A stretch of 64,000 bases of DNA from an uncultured Luminiphilus sp. (GCA_938091995.1 CALKNZ010000038.1:1-64000); one strand, 5' to 3'; shown: positions 46,967 through 56,562, counted from the stretch's first letter. Made by a program: numbers and translations. Notes: a model not told the origin generated them from the letters alone.

Positions 46967-48346
46967 CTAATAGGGTAGCAACCACCACAACCCCAGAGAC
47001 ACCACAAAAGCGCCCACAAAGTTGAGCAGCAGACCCTCTCGAAACATCGTGCTGATGCCCACCCTATTGGTGCCATAAATAACCGCATTGGGTGCTGTAG
47101 CAACCGGCAGCATAAAAGCAAAACTCGCACTCATGGCTGCGGGCACCATCAATAGTTTAGGATCAATTCCCGCAGCGAGCGCCGCGGCAGCCAAAATTGG
47201 CATTAATAATGCGGTAGTTGCGGTATTGGAAGTGGCTTCGGTCATAAAGGTCACGGCGAGGCAGATCAGTAACAACATCAGCACGGTTGGCAAAGTTGCT
47301 AATGCCACTAAGGCTTCACCAGCAACGGCGGAAAGGCCCGAGGCCATAAACGCACTCGCCAGACAAATACCCCCTGCAAACAACAGTAAAACGCCCCAGG
47401 GAATGCTAGCGGCCTCCTGCCAAGTGATAAGTGGTGCGCCTTCATCATCTCGCCAAATAAACAGCACAATCACGGCCAAAAATGCCACAGAAGCATCGTT
47501 AGCACTGGGTACACCCAATAGCTCTCGCCAACCCCCAAGTGGCTCAGAGCGGGTCATCCATGCCAAAGCCGTCAACCCAAAAATTATGAGTACTCTCTTT
47601 TCTGCACTGCGCCATGCAGCCGACTGTGGCAGCGTCACCAAAAGCTTGTCAGGTAAAGAACGCGTTAACCAAAGCGCCGCCACGGCAATCATGACCACGA
47701 CAATAGGCAGCCCCCATGACATCCACTGGGTAAAACCTATCGTCAGCCCGGTTGTATCTTCATACACTTGCATAAAAATTAAATTGGGAGGTGTGCCGAT
47801 TGGAGTTCCCAGCCCCCCAATAGAACATGACCAGGCCAGACCCAGTAACAGCGGTGCGGCCAAGCGCTCCTTCTGCTCAGCGCTATCCAGAACCGCCACT
47901 GCAACCGGCAGTAGCATCAACACAGTGGCCGTATTGGAAATCCACATACTCAATACCGCGCCCGAAATCATAAAGCCCAGTACCAAACGGCGAGGGCTAT
48001 CAGATCCCACCAATCGAATAACGCCCAGGGCTACACGCTTATGAGCGCCGGTTGACTCCATTCCCCGCGATAGGAGAAAGCCGCCCATCAATAATAAAAT
48101 CAGGGGCGAACCATAGGCCGCCCCAGTTTGGGCTGGGGTAAGTACCCCAAACATAGGCATTAAGGCGAGGGGCAATAAAGACGTTACTGGAATAGGTATG
48201 GGCTCAAAAATCCACCAAAATATACACAAGGTTGCCGTCACCGACGTTACAACCATGTCCTGAGACAGCCCGTAATGAATGCCTAACAATCCTACTAGGG
48301 CCGCTAAGACCAGGCCGGGAACAACGGATGTGTTTGGATTTAGCAC
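46967..48346 (-). CDS. DASS/SLC13-family anion symporter
   Basis: A 459-residue sodium-coupled carboxylate or sulfate transporter with about 12 membrane segments. Family marks are the SNT motif MWISNTATVLMLLPVAVAV in the first half and its counterpart TEATSNTATTALLMPI in the second, plus GTPIGTPPNLIFMQVY. This is the dicarboxylate-type signature, so succinate, malate or a similar anion is the likely substrate. It is divergent from moaA. Confidence 0.92.
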   Translation of the reverse strand: MLNPNTSVVPGLVLAALVGLLGIHYGLSQDMVVTSVTATLCIFWWIFEPIPIPVTSLLPLALMPMFGVLTPAQTGAAYGSPLILLLMGGFLLSRGMESTGAHKRVALGVIRLVGSDSPRRLVLGFMISGAVLSMWISNTATVLMLLPVAVAVLDSAEQKERLAAPLLLGLAWSCSIGGLGTPIGTPPNLIFMQVYEDTTGLTIGFTQWMSWGLPIVVVMIAVAALWLTRSLPDKLLVTLPQSAAWRSAEKRVLIIFGLTALAWMTRSEPLGGWRELLGVPSANDASVAFLAVIVLFIWRDDEGAPLITWQEAASIPWGVLLLFAGGICLASAFMASGLSAVAGEALVALATLPTVLMLLLICLAVTFMTEATSNTATTALLMPILAAAALAAGIDPKLLMVPAAMSASFAFMLPVATAPNAVIYGTNRVGISTMFREGLLLNFVGAFVVSLGLWWLLPY

Positions 48347-48417
48347 TTTTTGACTTTAACCCTCGAATAACGAAAACACGATACTGAATCACAGCCAAGA
48401 AAGTGTAAACTCTCGCG

Positions 48418-49431
48418 ATGACTGACAGTGTCCCCTATCCATTGATCGACCGCTTTAATCGCCGTATTGAATACGTGCGCCTGTCGGTAACTGACCGGTG
48501 CGACTTTCGCTGCACCTATTGTATGGCTGAAGAGATGACTTTTTTGCCCCGCAGTAAGGTACTCAGCCTCGAGGAGATCGCCCGTATTGCTGGAGTATTC
48601 GTTCAATTGGGCGTCGCCAAGCTTCGTGTAACGGGTGGCGAACCCTTAGTGCGCCGAGACGTCACGACGCTTTTTCAAGCGCTGGGGTCGCTACTAAAAA
48701 AAGATGGACTGCAAGAGTTGGCCGTCACCACCAACGGCAGCCAATTGGTGCGCTTCGCTCCTGCGTTACGGGCTGCGGGCGTTACCACTCTCAATATTAG
48801 CCTAGACACCCTGGACTCTGCTCGATTTAGGGCATTGACCCGAACCGGGACTCTCGAGGATGTGATCGCGGGGATAGACGCTGCCCAAGCGCAAAATTTT
48901 CCTCGAATACGCCTCAATGCCGTTGTGTTACGGGGTAACAACGAAGACGACGTCCTACCTTTGCTCGACTTTGCCGTAAAGCGCGGGTTGGACATCGCTT
49001 TTATTGAGGAGATGCCACTGGGACAAGTCAACTTGGCAGGCAAGCCCCTAGAATACCTGTCCAGCGACTCCATCCTGAATGACGTGGAACAACACTACAA
49101 CCTCGAGAGCGAGGTCGCTCCTGACCATAGTGGCCCTGCTCGCTATTGGCGCGTTGCTGGCTCGTCGAGTCGTATGGGCCTGATATCGCCTCACAGTAAT
49201 AATTTTTGCGCTAGCTGTAACCGGTTACGGGTAACTGCCGAGGGACAACTCCTACTGTGCCTGGGGAATGAACATTCCATCAGTCTCCGTGATCTACTTC
49301 GTGACGGCGCCAGCGATTTTGAACTGAGTAGCGCGATTGTTACGGCATTAAATGACAAGCCCGAGCAACACGTTTTTGATCAACCAGACCAACCCCAAAT
49401 CATGCGCTTCATGAATGCTTCGGGCGGCTGA
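48418..49431 (+). CDS. moaA: GTP 3',8-cyclase MoaA (molybdenum cofactor biosynthesis)
   Basis: MoaA is the radical-SAM enzyme that begins molybdopterin synthesis from GTP. The first cluster is C28xxxC32xxC35 (RCDFRCTYCMAEE), the SAM block is VTGGEPLVRRD, the second cluster lies in NNFCASCNRLRVTAEGQLLLC (in parts), and the chain ends in the required Gly-Gly. The 337 residues match the family. It is followed 17 bases later by a MoxR ATPase gene; other moa genes are not in the window. Confidence 0.96.
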   Translation: MTDSVPYPLIDRFNRRIEYVRLSVTDRCDFRCTYCMAEEMTFLPRSKVLSLEEIARIAGVFVQLGVAKLRVTGGEPLVRRDVTTLFQALGSLLKKDGLQELAVTTNGSQLVRFAPALRAAGVTTLNISLDTLDSARFRALTRTGTLEDVIAGIDAAQAQNFPRIRLNAVVLRGNNEDDVLPLLDFAVKRGLDIAFIEEMPLGQVNLAGKPLEYLSSDSILNDVEQHYNLESEVAPDHSGPARYWRVAGSSSRMGLISPHSNNFCASCNRLRVTAEGQLLLCLGNEHSISLRDLLRDGASDFELSSAIVTALNDKPEQHVFDQPDQPQIMRFMNASGG

Positions 49432-49448
49432 ATACTTAGGATATACAC

Positions 49449-50390
49449 TTGGAAACCACCTTATACCCCCAACTCGATGACGTGACTGCCATCAGCACTG
49501 CCTTTAGTGAAGCTGGCTATATTTGCACCCCTCGAATTGCCACTGTCGTCTATCTTGCGGCGGCCCTCAATAAACCGATTTTAGTAGAGGGCCCTCCAGG
49601 CGTCGGTAAGACAGAACTGGCTAAAACCTGCGCCGAGGTTATTGCTAAACCCCTGGTTCGACTTCAGTGCTATGAGGGTCTAGATGAAGCAAAAGCGCTT
49701 TATGAATGGAAATACGGTAAGCAGTTGCTCTACACCCAGATACTTAAGGAACAACTGGGCGATATTTTGGATGGTGCCAAGGGCCTCAAAGAATCCATTC
49801 AGCGCTTGCACAGCACCGGCGATGTTTTTTATGCCAAGGAATTTCTCGAGCCACGCCCACTGCTTCGGGCCATGGAGCAAGATGATGGCGCGGTGCTACT
49901 CATTGATGAAATTGATAAAGCTGATTTCGAATTTGAATCGCTACTACTGGAAGTGCTATCGGACTATCAGATATCAATTCCAGAAATTGGCACGATTCAG
50001 GCACGGTCTAAGCCCATGGTGTTTCTAACCAGTAACGATACCCGTGATCTATCTGATGCCCTCAAACGCCGCTGTTTACACCTACATATTCCGTTTCCTT
50101 CAATTGAGTTGGAAAGCCGAATTGTTACCGCTCGAGTTCCAGAGCTAGAGAGCCACTTAAGTGATCAACTGGTGCGGTTTGTACACGCGATTCGCGAGCT
50201 CGATTTGAAAAAATCTCCCGCGATTTCCGAGACTCTGGACTGGGCTAGAAGCCTACTACTGCTACACGCCAACCAACTCGATGCAAAGTTAGTCCATGAC
50301 ACCCTTAATGTGCTGCTTAAATACGAGGAGGACATTGTTGAAGCTGAAGGCCAACTGGGTAAACTTTTAAAAATTGCAGAGGGTCTATGA
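49449..50390 (+). CDS. MoxR-family AAA+ ATPase
   Basis: A 313-residue chaperone-like ATPase. Walker A is GPPGVGKTE (48-56) and Walker B is AVLLIDEIDK (about 149-158), with sensor 1 VFLTSNDTRDLSDALKRRC nearby. It starts with TTG at 49449 and its stop overlaps the VWA gene by 4 bases (ATGA). MoxR proteins work with VWA-domain partners to mature metalloenzymes or membrane complexes; CoxD/CoxE do so for the Mo-Cu site of CO dehydrogenase. Here the pair follows moaA, but no molybdoenzyme gene is adjacent. Confidence 0.93.
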   Translation: METTLYPQLDDVTAISTAFSEAGYICTPRIATVVYLAAALNKPILVEGPPGVGKTELAKTCAEVIAKPLVRLQCYEGLDEAKALYEWKYGKQLLYTQILKEQLGDILDGAKGLKESIQRLHSTGDVFYAKEFLEPRPLLRAMEQDDGAVLLIDEIDKADFEFESLLLEVLSDYQISIPEIGTIQARSKPMVFLTSNDTRDLSDALKRRCLHLHIPFPSIELESRIVTARVPELESHLSDQLVRFVHAIRELDLKKSPAISETLDWARSLLLLHANQLDAKLVHDTLNVLLKYEEDIVEAEGQLGKLLKIAEGL

Positions 50391-51838
50391 CAACTACCGC
50401 TGGGAGTAATCAGCTGCTGGCTTTCATAAAATTTCTGCGTGGAAAAGATGTTCCTGTTTCACCCGCGGACACTTTGGATGCGGTGCATGCCGCAGGTTTA
50501 TTGGGCTATGACGATCGTACAGTGTTAAGAGACGGTCTAGCTGCTGTTTTGGCGAAGAGTACTTTTGAAGAATCCACTTACCGAGAGGCTTTCGATCTAT
50601 TTTTTGCACCGCAGCAACTGGATACCCAGACTCTTGAAAGTGGTAATGGCGAACAGCCGGCCTCGACCTCTGAAAATGGCGCCGATCAAGATAAGACGAC
50701 GACAGCCAATGACTCAGCACAGAGTCTAGAAGAGCTGCTGCAAAACCCCACCGCACAGGAAGACCCTACCTTGGCAGGGCTTATGAATTCAGCCCTGATG
50801 AATGCCCTGCAAAGCGGTGACGAGAGCACACTTGCCATGGCTATTGAAGCCGCTGCCGAAACAGCCAAGGTCGACGAAATTCGCCTATTCACCCAGCGAG
50901 GTCAGTTCACGCGAAGACTTCTCGATGCGCTGGGCGAAACCGCATTGCGAGATGCAGCGATTGAATTTGAAAAAAGCCAACCAAGGGCCTTTGAAGAGAT
51001 ACAACGCTTGCGAGAGAACCTTCGCTACCGTGCTCGTGATCGAGTCGAACGCGCTTACCTTGTCCACGCTGCGGGAGATACTGAAGACTTCCTAGATGAC
51101 GCCCTATCGGAAGTTAGGCTGGCCAATATCAGTCCCCACCAGATGGCGAGGATGCGCAAACTGATGGACCGTATGGCCCGCAAACTGGCAAGCCGACATG
51201 GTAGACGGCGTCAGAGAAAACGCCGCGGCCAGCTCAACGTGCCGATGACCCTGCGCGCCTCGGTGGCCACAGACGGCATCCCCTTTAATACACACTGGCG
51301 ACAAGTTCAGAGAAAAAGACCTCAGATAATGGCTATTTGTGACGTTAGTGGCTCAGTTGCAGCTTATGCCAAATTCTTGCTGATGTTCCTCTATGCGCTA
51401 CAAGATGTGCTACCAAGAACGCGCAGCTTCGCTTTCTCAAGTTCGCTTGGTGAGGTAACCGACTGGTTTAGTGAATTCCCCGTTGAAGAGGCCGTGTCGC
51501 GGGTAAACCGCGTTTACGGTGGCGCTACAGATTACGCCCGCGCCTTTACCGATTTTAACGAACTCGCCCTTCAAGATATCAACAGGGCAACCACCGTGAT
51601 CATTCTTGGGGACGCGCGGAACAACAATTCTGATCCGAGACTTGATTTGTTGGCAGAGATTAAAGCGAAATGTCAGCGCCTTATTTGGCTGAATCCCGAA
51701 CCCCGACTCGCCTGGGGAACGGGTGATTCGGCAATGCTGAAGGTAACTCAGCACTGTCACATAGCGACGGAATGTAATAACCTCAAGCAACTGGAGCGAA
51801 TTATCGACACATTACTGTCAGCAATGCACGGAAATTAA
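50387..51838 (+). CDS. VWA-domain protein, CoxE-like
   Basis: A 483-residue partner of the preceding MoxR ATPase. The N-terminal half (about 1-215) is helical with an acidic, low-complexity segment around 85-120. A basic segment follows (ASRHGRRRQRKRRGQ). The C-terminal third is a von Willebrand A fold with the MIDAS DVSGS at about residue 319, then GGATDYARAF and ILGDARNNNSDP. These are the marks of the CoxE family (VWA_CoxE). It is translated in overlap with the ATPase. The target complex is unknown. Confidence 0.9.
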   Translation: MTTTAGSNQLLAFIKFLRGKDVPVSPADTLDAVHAAGLLGYDDRTVLRDGLAAVLAKSTFEESTYREAFDLFFAPQQLDTQTLESGNGEQPASTSENGADQDKTTTANDSAQSLEELLQNPTAQEDPTLAGLMNSALMNALQSGDESTLAMAIEAAAETAKVDEIRLFTQRGQFTRRLLDALGETALRDAAIEFEKSQPRAFEEIQRLRENLRYRARDRVERAYLVHAAGDTEDFLDDALSEVRLANISPHQMARMRKLMDRMARKLASRHGRRRQRKRRGQLNVPMTLRASVATDGIPFNTHWRQVQRKRPQIMAICDVSGSVAAYAKFLLMFLYALQDVLPRTRSFAFSSSLGEVTDWFSEFPVEEAVSRVNRVYGGATDYARAFTDFNELALQDINRATTVIILGDARNNNSDPRLDLLAEIKAKCQRLIWLNPEPRLAWGTGDSAMLKVTQHCHIATECNNLKQLERIIDTLLSAMHGN

Positions 51839-51882
51839 GGCATCCAATCAGGGCCAGGTTTTACCGTGCTTAAACCGCTGGA

Positions 51883-53682
51883 ATGCGAGGGTGCACAGTG
51901 GACAATACAGAAGCCACCAAGGACGGTGGCAGGCTACCGTTAACGCGATCGCTTGAGGCCGAGGTCCTGGCCACTTTCATCGCTGAGGAACATCATGGCG
52001 GCCTTGATGACACCGACCTTGTGGCTGCATTAGCCCAGATTAGCCTGGATCACTCCCCCCTATTAGACGCACTGAGCAACGCTAATCAGGAATACCCAAA
52101 CAGCAATAGCGCGGCAATATTGCGCTGGGTTGATGCCACTTTTTTGTGCTGGCAAAACCACGCCACCTTGGCACCGGAGGCTCGACAGATAGTCAATCGC
52201 AGCAGATCTCTCGCTGCCGCCTTTGCCCTGACAGACTCGCGCTTCTTTACGCCAGGAGGCCATGGCTTACACCGTCTCCTCGACCTTCTATATGATTTTT
52301 TCAAGGGCTGGCATCCAGGCCTCGGTGGCAACGCCCAGAGCATGCTAGCGACGGCAACAGAAATCATAGAACGCATTCAAGTCGACTTTCCCAGTGAATC
52401 GCAAGTTGATGAGACTCGGATTTTGGTTGAGCCAAGAGTGCACCGCCATGAGGAGAAGTTAAAGCAGCTCGAACCCCTGCTCTTAGAGCGTGAACTAAAG
52501 AATTTGGGAGAAGATGCCATCCGGCAAGCCGCTGCTTGGCTTATCAATATCGGCATAAATCAAACCGCATTACCCGAGTCGGTGGCGCAATTTATTACCT
52601 CAGATTGGTATGAAAGCGGCGTCTGCATTGCAATACAACACGGTTTTGATAGCGGTCAGTGGCGAACTTTCATCGATACCACACAGCTTCTGGTCGACGC
52701 CGTACAGCCGGTCAGCCCTACAGACGGTAATGAAGTGCATAGGCTTTATATGACTATGCAGCAAATTTCGATCACCTTGTCGCAGCAATTAGTCAGCTTG
52801 CAAGATGACACCGAGGCCGTTGCCAGTGCCGTTGGGTTGATCGAATACGCCATGTTAAGAAATGTTCGAGGCGAGGACCTTGGATTACAGGAAGTCGACC
52901 CCATCGCGGGGGGCTCCGGAGATAACCTTCCTATCGCCGACAATGATTTAACCGCCTTAGACTTAAAGCCGGGTAACTGGTTTTTAATGCAGACAACTGA
53001 GGGGGCGATTCGCTTACGCTTTGTAGGAACACTGATTAACAACTATTACCTGCTGTTTATGGACCTGCACGGTAACCGCGCACTGCGGAAATCTACGCAC
53101 GAATTCCGGACCTTAATAAACTCAGGAGAAATCCGGTGCCTCGAGGCCCAAGATAGTTTCTGTCTTGCTATGACCCGCGCAATTGAACTGCGTCAAAAAC
53201 ACAATATTGAAGCCAATGCCCAACCAGACCCGACACCCAGCCCCATAGATAATAAGCCAGCCCAGCACGACCAGACCAACCTACCCAAGTATGAAAACGA
53301 AACCCAAGTTCAGCATGATGCCGAAGCTGCTGGGCATTGGCCGCCGCCACAGAAAACGACTGACCACCCACCACCAACGTCTATAGATACCGGTTACGAC
53401 CCAAACACGGTGATTAAACTGCAGATTCCGATGGGTACCTGGCTGGGATTCCATGATCGTGACCCGCCCCTTATGGCGAAGGTTGTGGCCAGTGACCTTG
53501 AGAAGAACAGTTACATTTTTACCAATCGGGATGGCATTAAAATGCGAGAGCTGACGGTTCCGCAACTCGTTGCACTCATTGACAGGAATATGGTGGACAT
53601 CCTTGAGCGAAAAACCAATTTTCGCGAGACCGCTAGCCAATTGTTCCAACAGCAAGAGCGCATTGATAAACGGCCCCAATAA
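51883..53682 (+). CDS. DUF1631-like protein with duplicated C-terminal module
   Basis: A 599-residue protein from the ATG at 51883; a GTG at 51898 with GAGGG upstream is an equally good start. The region about 80-170 (VDATFLCWQ, TDSRFFTPGGHGLHRLLDLLYDF) resembles the DUF1631 domain. Two similar beta-rich modules follow at about 355-426 (LDLKPGNWFLMQ) and 508-580 (LQIPMGTWLGFH), each ending in a Leu-Glu-x4-Phe type pattern. They are joined by a Pro/His/Asn-rich linker. The fold recalls PilZ domains, but no RxxxR/D-x-S-x-x-G pair is clear. It lies 44 bases after the VWA gene and is probably co-transcribed. Function unknown. Confidence 0.7.
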   Translation: MRGCTVDNTEATKDGGRLPLTRSLEAEVLATFIAEEHHGGLDDTDLVAALAQISLDHSPLLDALSNANQEYPNSNSAAILRWVDATFLCWQNHATLAPEARQIVNRSRSLAAAFALTDSRFFTPGGHGLHRLLDLLYDFFKGWHPGLGGNAQSMLATATEIIERIQVDFPSESQVDETRILVEPRVHRHEEKLKQLEPLLLERELKNLGEDAIRQAAAWLINIGINQTALPESVAQFITSDWYESGVCIAIQHGFDSGQWRTFIDTTQLLVDAVQPVSPTDGNEVHRLYMTMQQISITLSQQLVSLQDDTEAVASAVGLIEYAMLRNVRGEDLGLQEVDPIAGGSGDNLPIADNDLTALDLKPGNWFLMQTTEGAIRLRFVGTLINNYYLLFMDLHGNRALRKSTHEFRTLINSGEIRCLEAQDSFCLAMTRAIELRQKHNIEANAQPDPTPSPIDNKPAQHDQTNLPKYENETQVQHDAEAAGHWPPPQKTTDHPPPTSIDTGYDPNTVIKLQIPMGTWLGFHDRDPPLMAKVVASDLEKNSYIFTNRDGIKMRELTVPQLVALIDRNMVDILERKTNFRETASQLFQQQERIDKRPQ

Positions 53683-53706
53683 ACACTTCGGCAGCGGCAA
53701 GCGCCT

Positions 53707-54816
53707 TCAATCGATGTTCTCCAATGAAAACCCGCCCGTGTCCCCCTGACTGCCGTCATCCTTCGCCAGTTTAAATCGAAGCCTAAGATTATTGCCTGAA
53801 TCGGCATTTTTGAGTGCCTCTTCCTCGGAGATTTTTCCTTCACGTGCGAGATCAAACAACGCTTTATCGAAGGTTTTCATGCCAATATTTTCCGACTTTT
53901 CCATCATTTCTTTAATACCGGCAATCTCACCCCTAATGATCAACTCGCTAACACTGGGAGTCCCCAACAAGATTTCAATGGCTGCTGCACGACCACCGTC
54001 TGTAGCAGGGATTAGCCGCTGGGAAATAAAAGCCCGTAAGTTGAGCGATAAATCCAGCAGTAACTGGGAGCGCTTGGCCTCTGGGAAAAAGTTAATGATT
54101 CGATCTAACGCCTGATTCGCATTGTTGGCGTGAAGTGTAGAAATACACAAATGTCCGGTTTCCGCAAAAGAAATGGCCTGCTCCATCGTCTCGCGATCGC
54201 GAATTTCGCCAATAAGAATGGCGTCGGGAGCCTGCCGCAAGGTGTTCTTAAGGGCGTTGTGCCAGCTGCGAGTATCTACACCGACCTCTCGCTGATTAAC
54301 GATGGAACGCTTGTGACGATGGACAAATTCGATGGGGTCTTCAATAGTGACAATATGGCCTGCATTATTTGCGTTCCTATAGTCAATTAGCGCTGCCAAC
54401 GACGTCGACTTGCCCGAGCCCGTAGCACCCACAAAGAGAATAAGGCCTCGTTTCTCCATAATAAGTTCGGTAAGCAGTGGCGGTAGCCCCAAATTTTCCC
54501 AATTTGGTATATCGGTGACGATATGCCTAGCGACAATCGAGACTTGGTTGCGCTGATTGAATATATTGACTCGAAACCGTCCAACCCCCGAGATGGAAAC
54601 GGCGAGATTTAGCTCTAGCTCATTTCGAAACTCCCCACGCTGGGTATCATCCATGATCTCGTCGGCAATAACGGCAATTTCACCGGGCTTTAATACATCC
54701 GGAGCGATGGGCCTTAATTCCCCATCAAATTTTGCACAAGGCGGCGCTCCCGTGCTGAGAAATAGATCGGATCCACCCTGTTCGGCTAAAACCCTCAACC
54801 AAGCTTCAATTTTCAT
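53707..54816 (-). CDS. pilU: Type IV pilus retraction ATPase PilU
   Basis: A PilT/PilU-family hexameric ATPase that helps retract pili. From the ATG at 54816, preceded by a perfect AAGGAGGT, it has 369 residues. The frame is open to 54888 but the extra 24 residues are not conserved. Walker A is GATGSGKSTS (130-139), followed by TIEDPIEFVH, DAILIGEIRDRETM and the STLHANN box. The C-terminal tail, EEEALKNADSGNNLRLRFKL in parts, is typical of PilU rather than PilT. No pilT or other pil gene is adjacent, which is unusual. Confidence 0.9.
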   Translation of the reverse strand: MKIEAWLRVLAEQGGSDLFLSTGAPPCAKFDGELRPIAPDVLKPGEIAVIADEIMDDTQRGEFRNELELNLAVSISGVGRFRVNIFNQRNQVSIVARHIVTDIPNWENLGLPPLLTELIMEKRGLILFVGATGSGKSTSLAALIDYRNANNAGHIVTIEDPIEFVHRHKRSIVNQREVGVDTRSWHNALKNTLRQAPDAILIGEIRDRETMEQAISFAETGHLCISTLHANNANQALDRIINFFPEAKRSQLLLDLSLNLRAFISQRLIPATDGGRAAAIEILLGTPSVSELIIRGEIAGIKEMMEKSENIGMKTFDKALFDLAREGKISEEEALKNADSGNNLRLRFKLAKDDGSQGDTGGFSLENID

Positions 54817-54938
54817 GCCCCACCTCCTTGTTGGCCAATTACCATTGAGACTTTTCACTCTTCGTCTGTACCCCAGCGAAGACAGCACTTACACTTGCCT
54901 CGCTATTAAACCCGACTGACGCCTCTAATACACCCCAA

Positions 54939-54968
54939 GGCGTCAACGTCTTTGGAGATTTAGACGCC
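54939..54968 (+). promoter_or_regulatory. Inverted repeat over the gshA ribosome-binding region
   Basis: GGCGTC and GACGCC flank 18 bases that contain the only GGAG (54954-54957) upstream of gshA. The right arm ends one base before the TTG start. If folded in the mRNA it could slow initiation. Confidence 0.3.
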
Positions 54969-54969
54969 C

Positions 54970-56562
54970 TTGGACTTACCACTGACAGCTAAATACAACC
55001 TCGTTTCCGGTTCAGGTAAAGATTTACTGGCTGGTATTTGCCGAGGTATTGAGAAAGAAGGGCTCCGTGTTGACTCTGTAACCGGCATGCTGGCCCAAAG
55101 TCCACATCCACAGGCACTGGGATCAGCCCTCACCCACCCTTCAATCACCACCGATTATTCAGAGTCGTTATTAGAGTTTATAACGCCAGTAGCACATGAT
55201 GTAGAACTCACACTGTCCCAACTCGATGCCATCCACCGCTTTACCGCTTCACAGTTAGACGGCGAATTAATCTGGGGCGCCAGTATGCCCTGTATCGTTG
55301 CGGGAAACAGCAGCATTCCTATTGCCAACTATGGCACATCCAATGTTGGACAAATGAAGCGCGTTTACCGCAATGGTCTGGGTGTTCGCTACGGTCGAAT
55401 GATGCAGGCAATCGCGGGAATTCATTACAACTTTTCAATGCCGGAAGCTTTTTGGCAGGCGGCCTGGGAACACGAGGGAAGCCAAGGCTCACTTCAAGAT
55501 TATCAAACGGCAGGATATCTAGGCCTCATTAGAAATTTTTTCGATCGCGCCTGGTTACTGATTTATTTATTGGGGGCCTCCCCCGCGGTGTGTGCAAGTT
55601 TTCTTGCTGGAAACCGCGAGCATCCCCTAACTCCCTTCGATGCGGGAGGAACCAGTCTTTACTTGCCCAATGCGACATCGCTACGTATGGGGGATCTGGG
55701 CTACACCAGCAACGCCCAATCAAGCCTCGACGTTTGCTACAACAATCTCGATCATTATTTGGCAACACTTAGCAACGCCATCGTCACACCGCACGCTGAC
55801 TACGCCCACTTCGACCTGACCGAAGGTGGCGAGAAGGCACAGCTCAATAACGCTTTGTTACAGATCGAGAATGAATTCTACAGCCCCATTCGCCCAAAAC
55901 GGGTTGCGCAATCTGGAGAAGCTCCCATCGTCGCCCTTAAGCGTGGGGGTATTGAATACATCGAAATTCGCTGCATCGATATCAACCCCTTTTTACCCTT
56001 GGGAATTGACGCGGAGACAATGCGTTTAATCGATGTATTTCTTGTCGATGCCATCCTCTCAGAGAGCCCGCTGTGTAATGAGGCCGGACAACGGCGCAAT
56101 CAGGAAAATCTACGTCGGGTTGTTAATGAAGGTCGTTCCCCTGACCTGCAGCTGCTAACCGCAGAAGGCGAGCAGCCGCTAAAGGCAGTGGCTGATAAAT
56201 TACTCGAGAGCATGTCTAAAACCGCCCAAACAATGGATGCCGAAGCCGGATCAGATCTTCATCAGCAGGCTATAGCCGCGGCTTACGCCCGCATCGCCGA
56301 CCCGGAAAGCACCCCTTCAGGACGCGTCCTGCAGGAAATGCGCGATACCAATACCCCCTTTTGGCAGTTAGCGCTCAACTACTCGAGGCAGTGGCACAAA
56401 GCGCATTTGGCAGCGCCACTGGGGCCTATCGAAATGGCTGAATTCCACACCGCAACCGCGGTTTCTCTGCAACAACAAAAAGCCATGGAACAGGATGATC
56501 AGGTACCCTTTGAAACGTATCTAGCTCGGTTCTACAGCCAATACAAAGCGGCACAAGACTAG
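54970..56562 (+). CDS. gshA: Glutamate-cysteine ligase
   Basis: It joins glutamate and cysteine in the first step of glutathione synthesis. The 530 residues match the E. coli-type (GshA class I, 518). Visible blocks are GICRGIEKEGLRV, ESLLEFITP, the KRVYRNGLGVRYGRMMQAIAGIHYNFS region (in parts) and EYIEIRCIDINPF. A stop at 54961 leaves TTG at 54970 as the first usable start; none of the later ones would preserve the RGIEKEGLRV block with enough leader. Confidence 0.95.
   Translation: MDLPLTAKYNLVSGSGKDLLAGICRGIEKEGLRVDSVTGMLAQSPHPQALGSALTHPSITTDYSESLLEFITPVAHDVELTLSQLDAIHRFTASQLDGELIWGASMPCIVAGNSSIPIANYGTSNVGQMKRVYRNGLGVRYGRMMQAIAGIHYNFSMPEAFWQAAWEHEGSQGSLQDYQTAGYLGLIRNFFDRAWLLIYLLGASPAVCASFLAGNREHPLTPFDAGGTSLYLPNATSLRMGDLGYTSNAQSSLDVCYNNLDHYLATLSNAIVTPHADYAHFDLTEGGEKAQLNNALLQIENEFYSPIRPKRVAQSGEAPIVALKRGGIEYIEIRCIDINPFLPLGIDAETMRLIDVFLVDAILSESPLCNEAGQRRNQENLRRVVNEGRSPDLQLLTAEGEQPLKAVADKLLESMSKTAQTMDAEAGSDLHQQAIAAAYARIADPESTPSGRVLQEMRDTNTPFWQLALNYSRQWHKAHLAAPLGPIEMAEFHTATAVSLQQQKAMEQDDQVPFETYLARFYSQYKAAQD

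Noticed and set aside
47088-48044. 318-codon open frame on the plus strand
   Set aside because: It is antisense to the DASS transporter; the product is low-complexity Ala/Ser/Thr/Ile, as expected from the reverse of a membrane protein gene.
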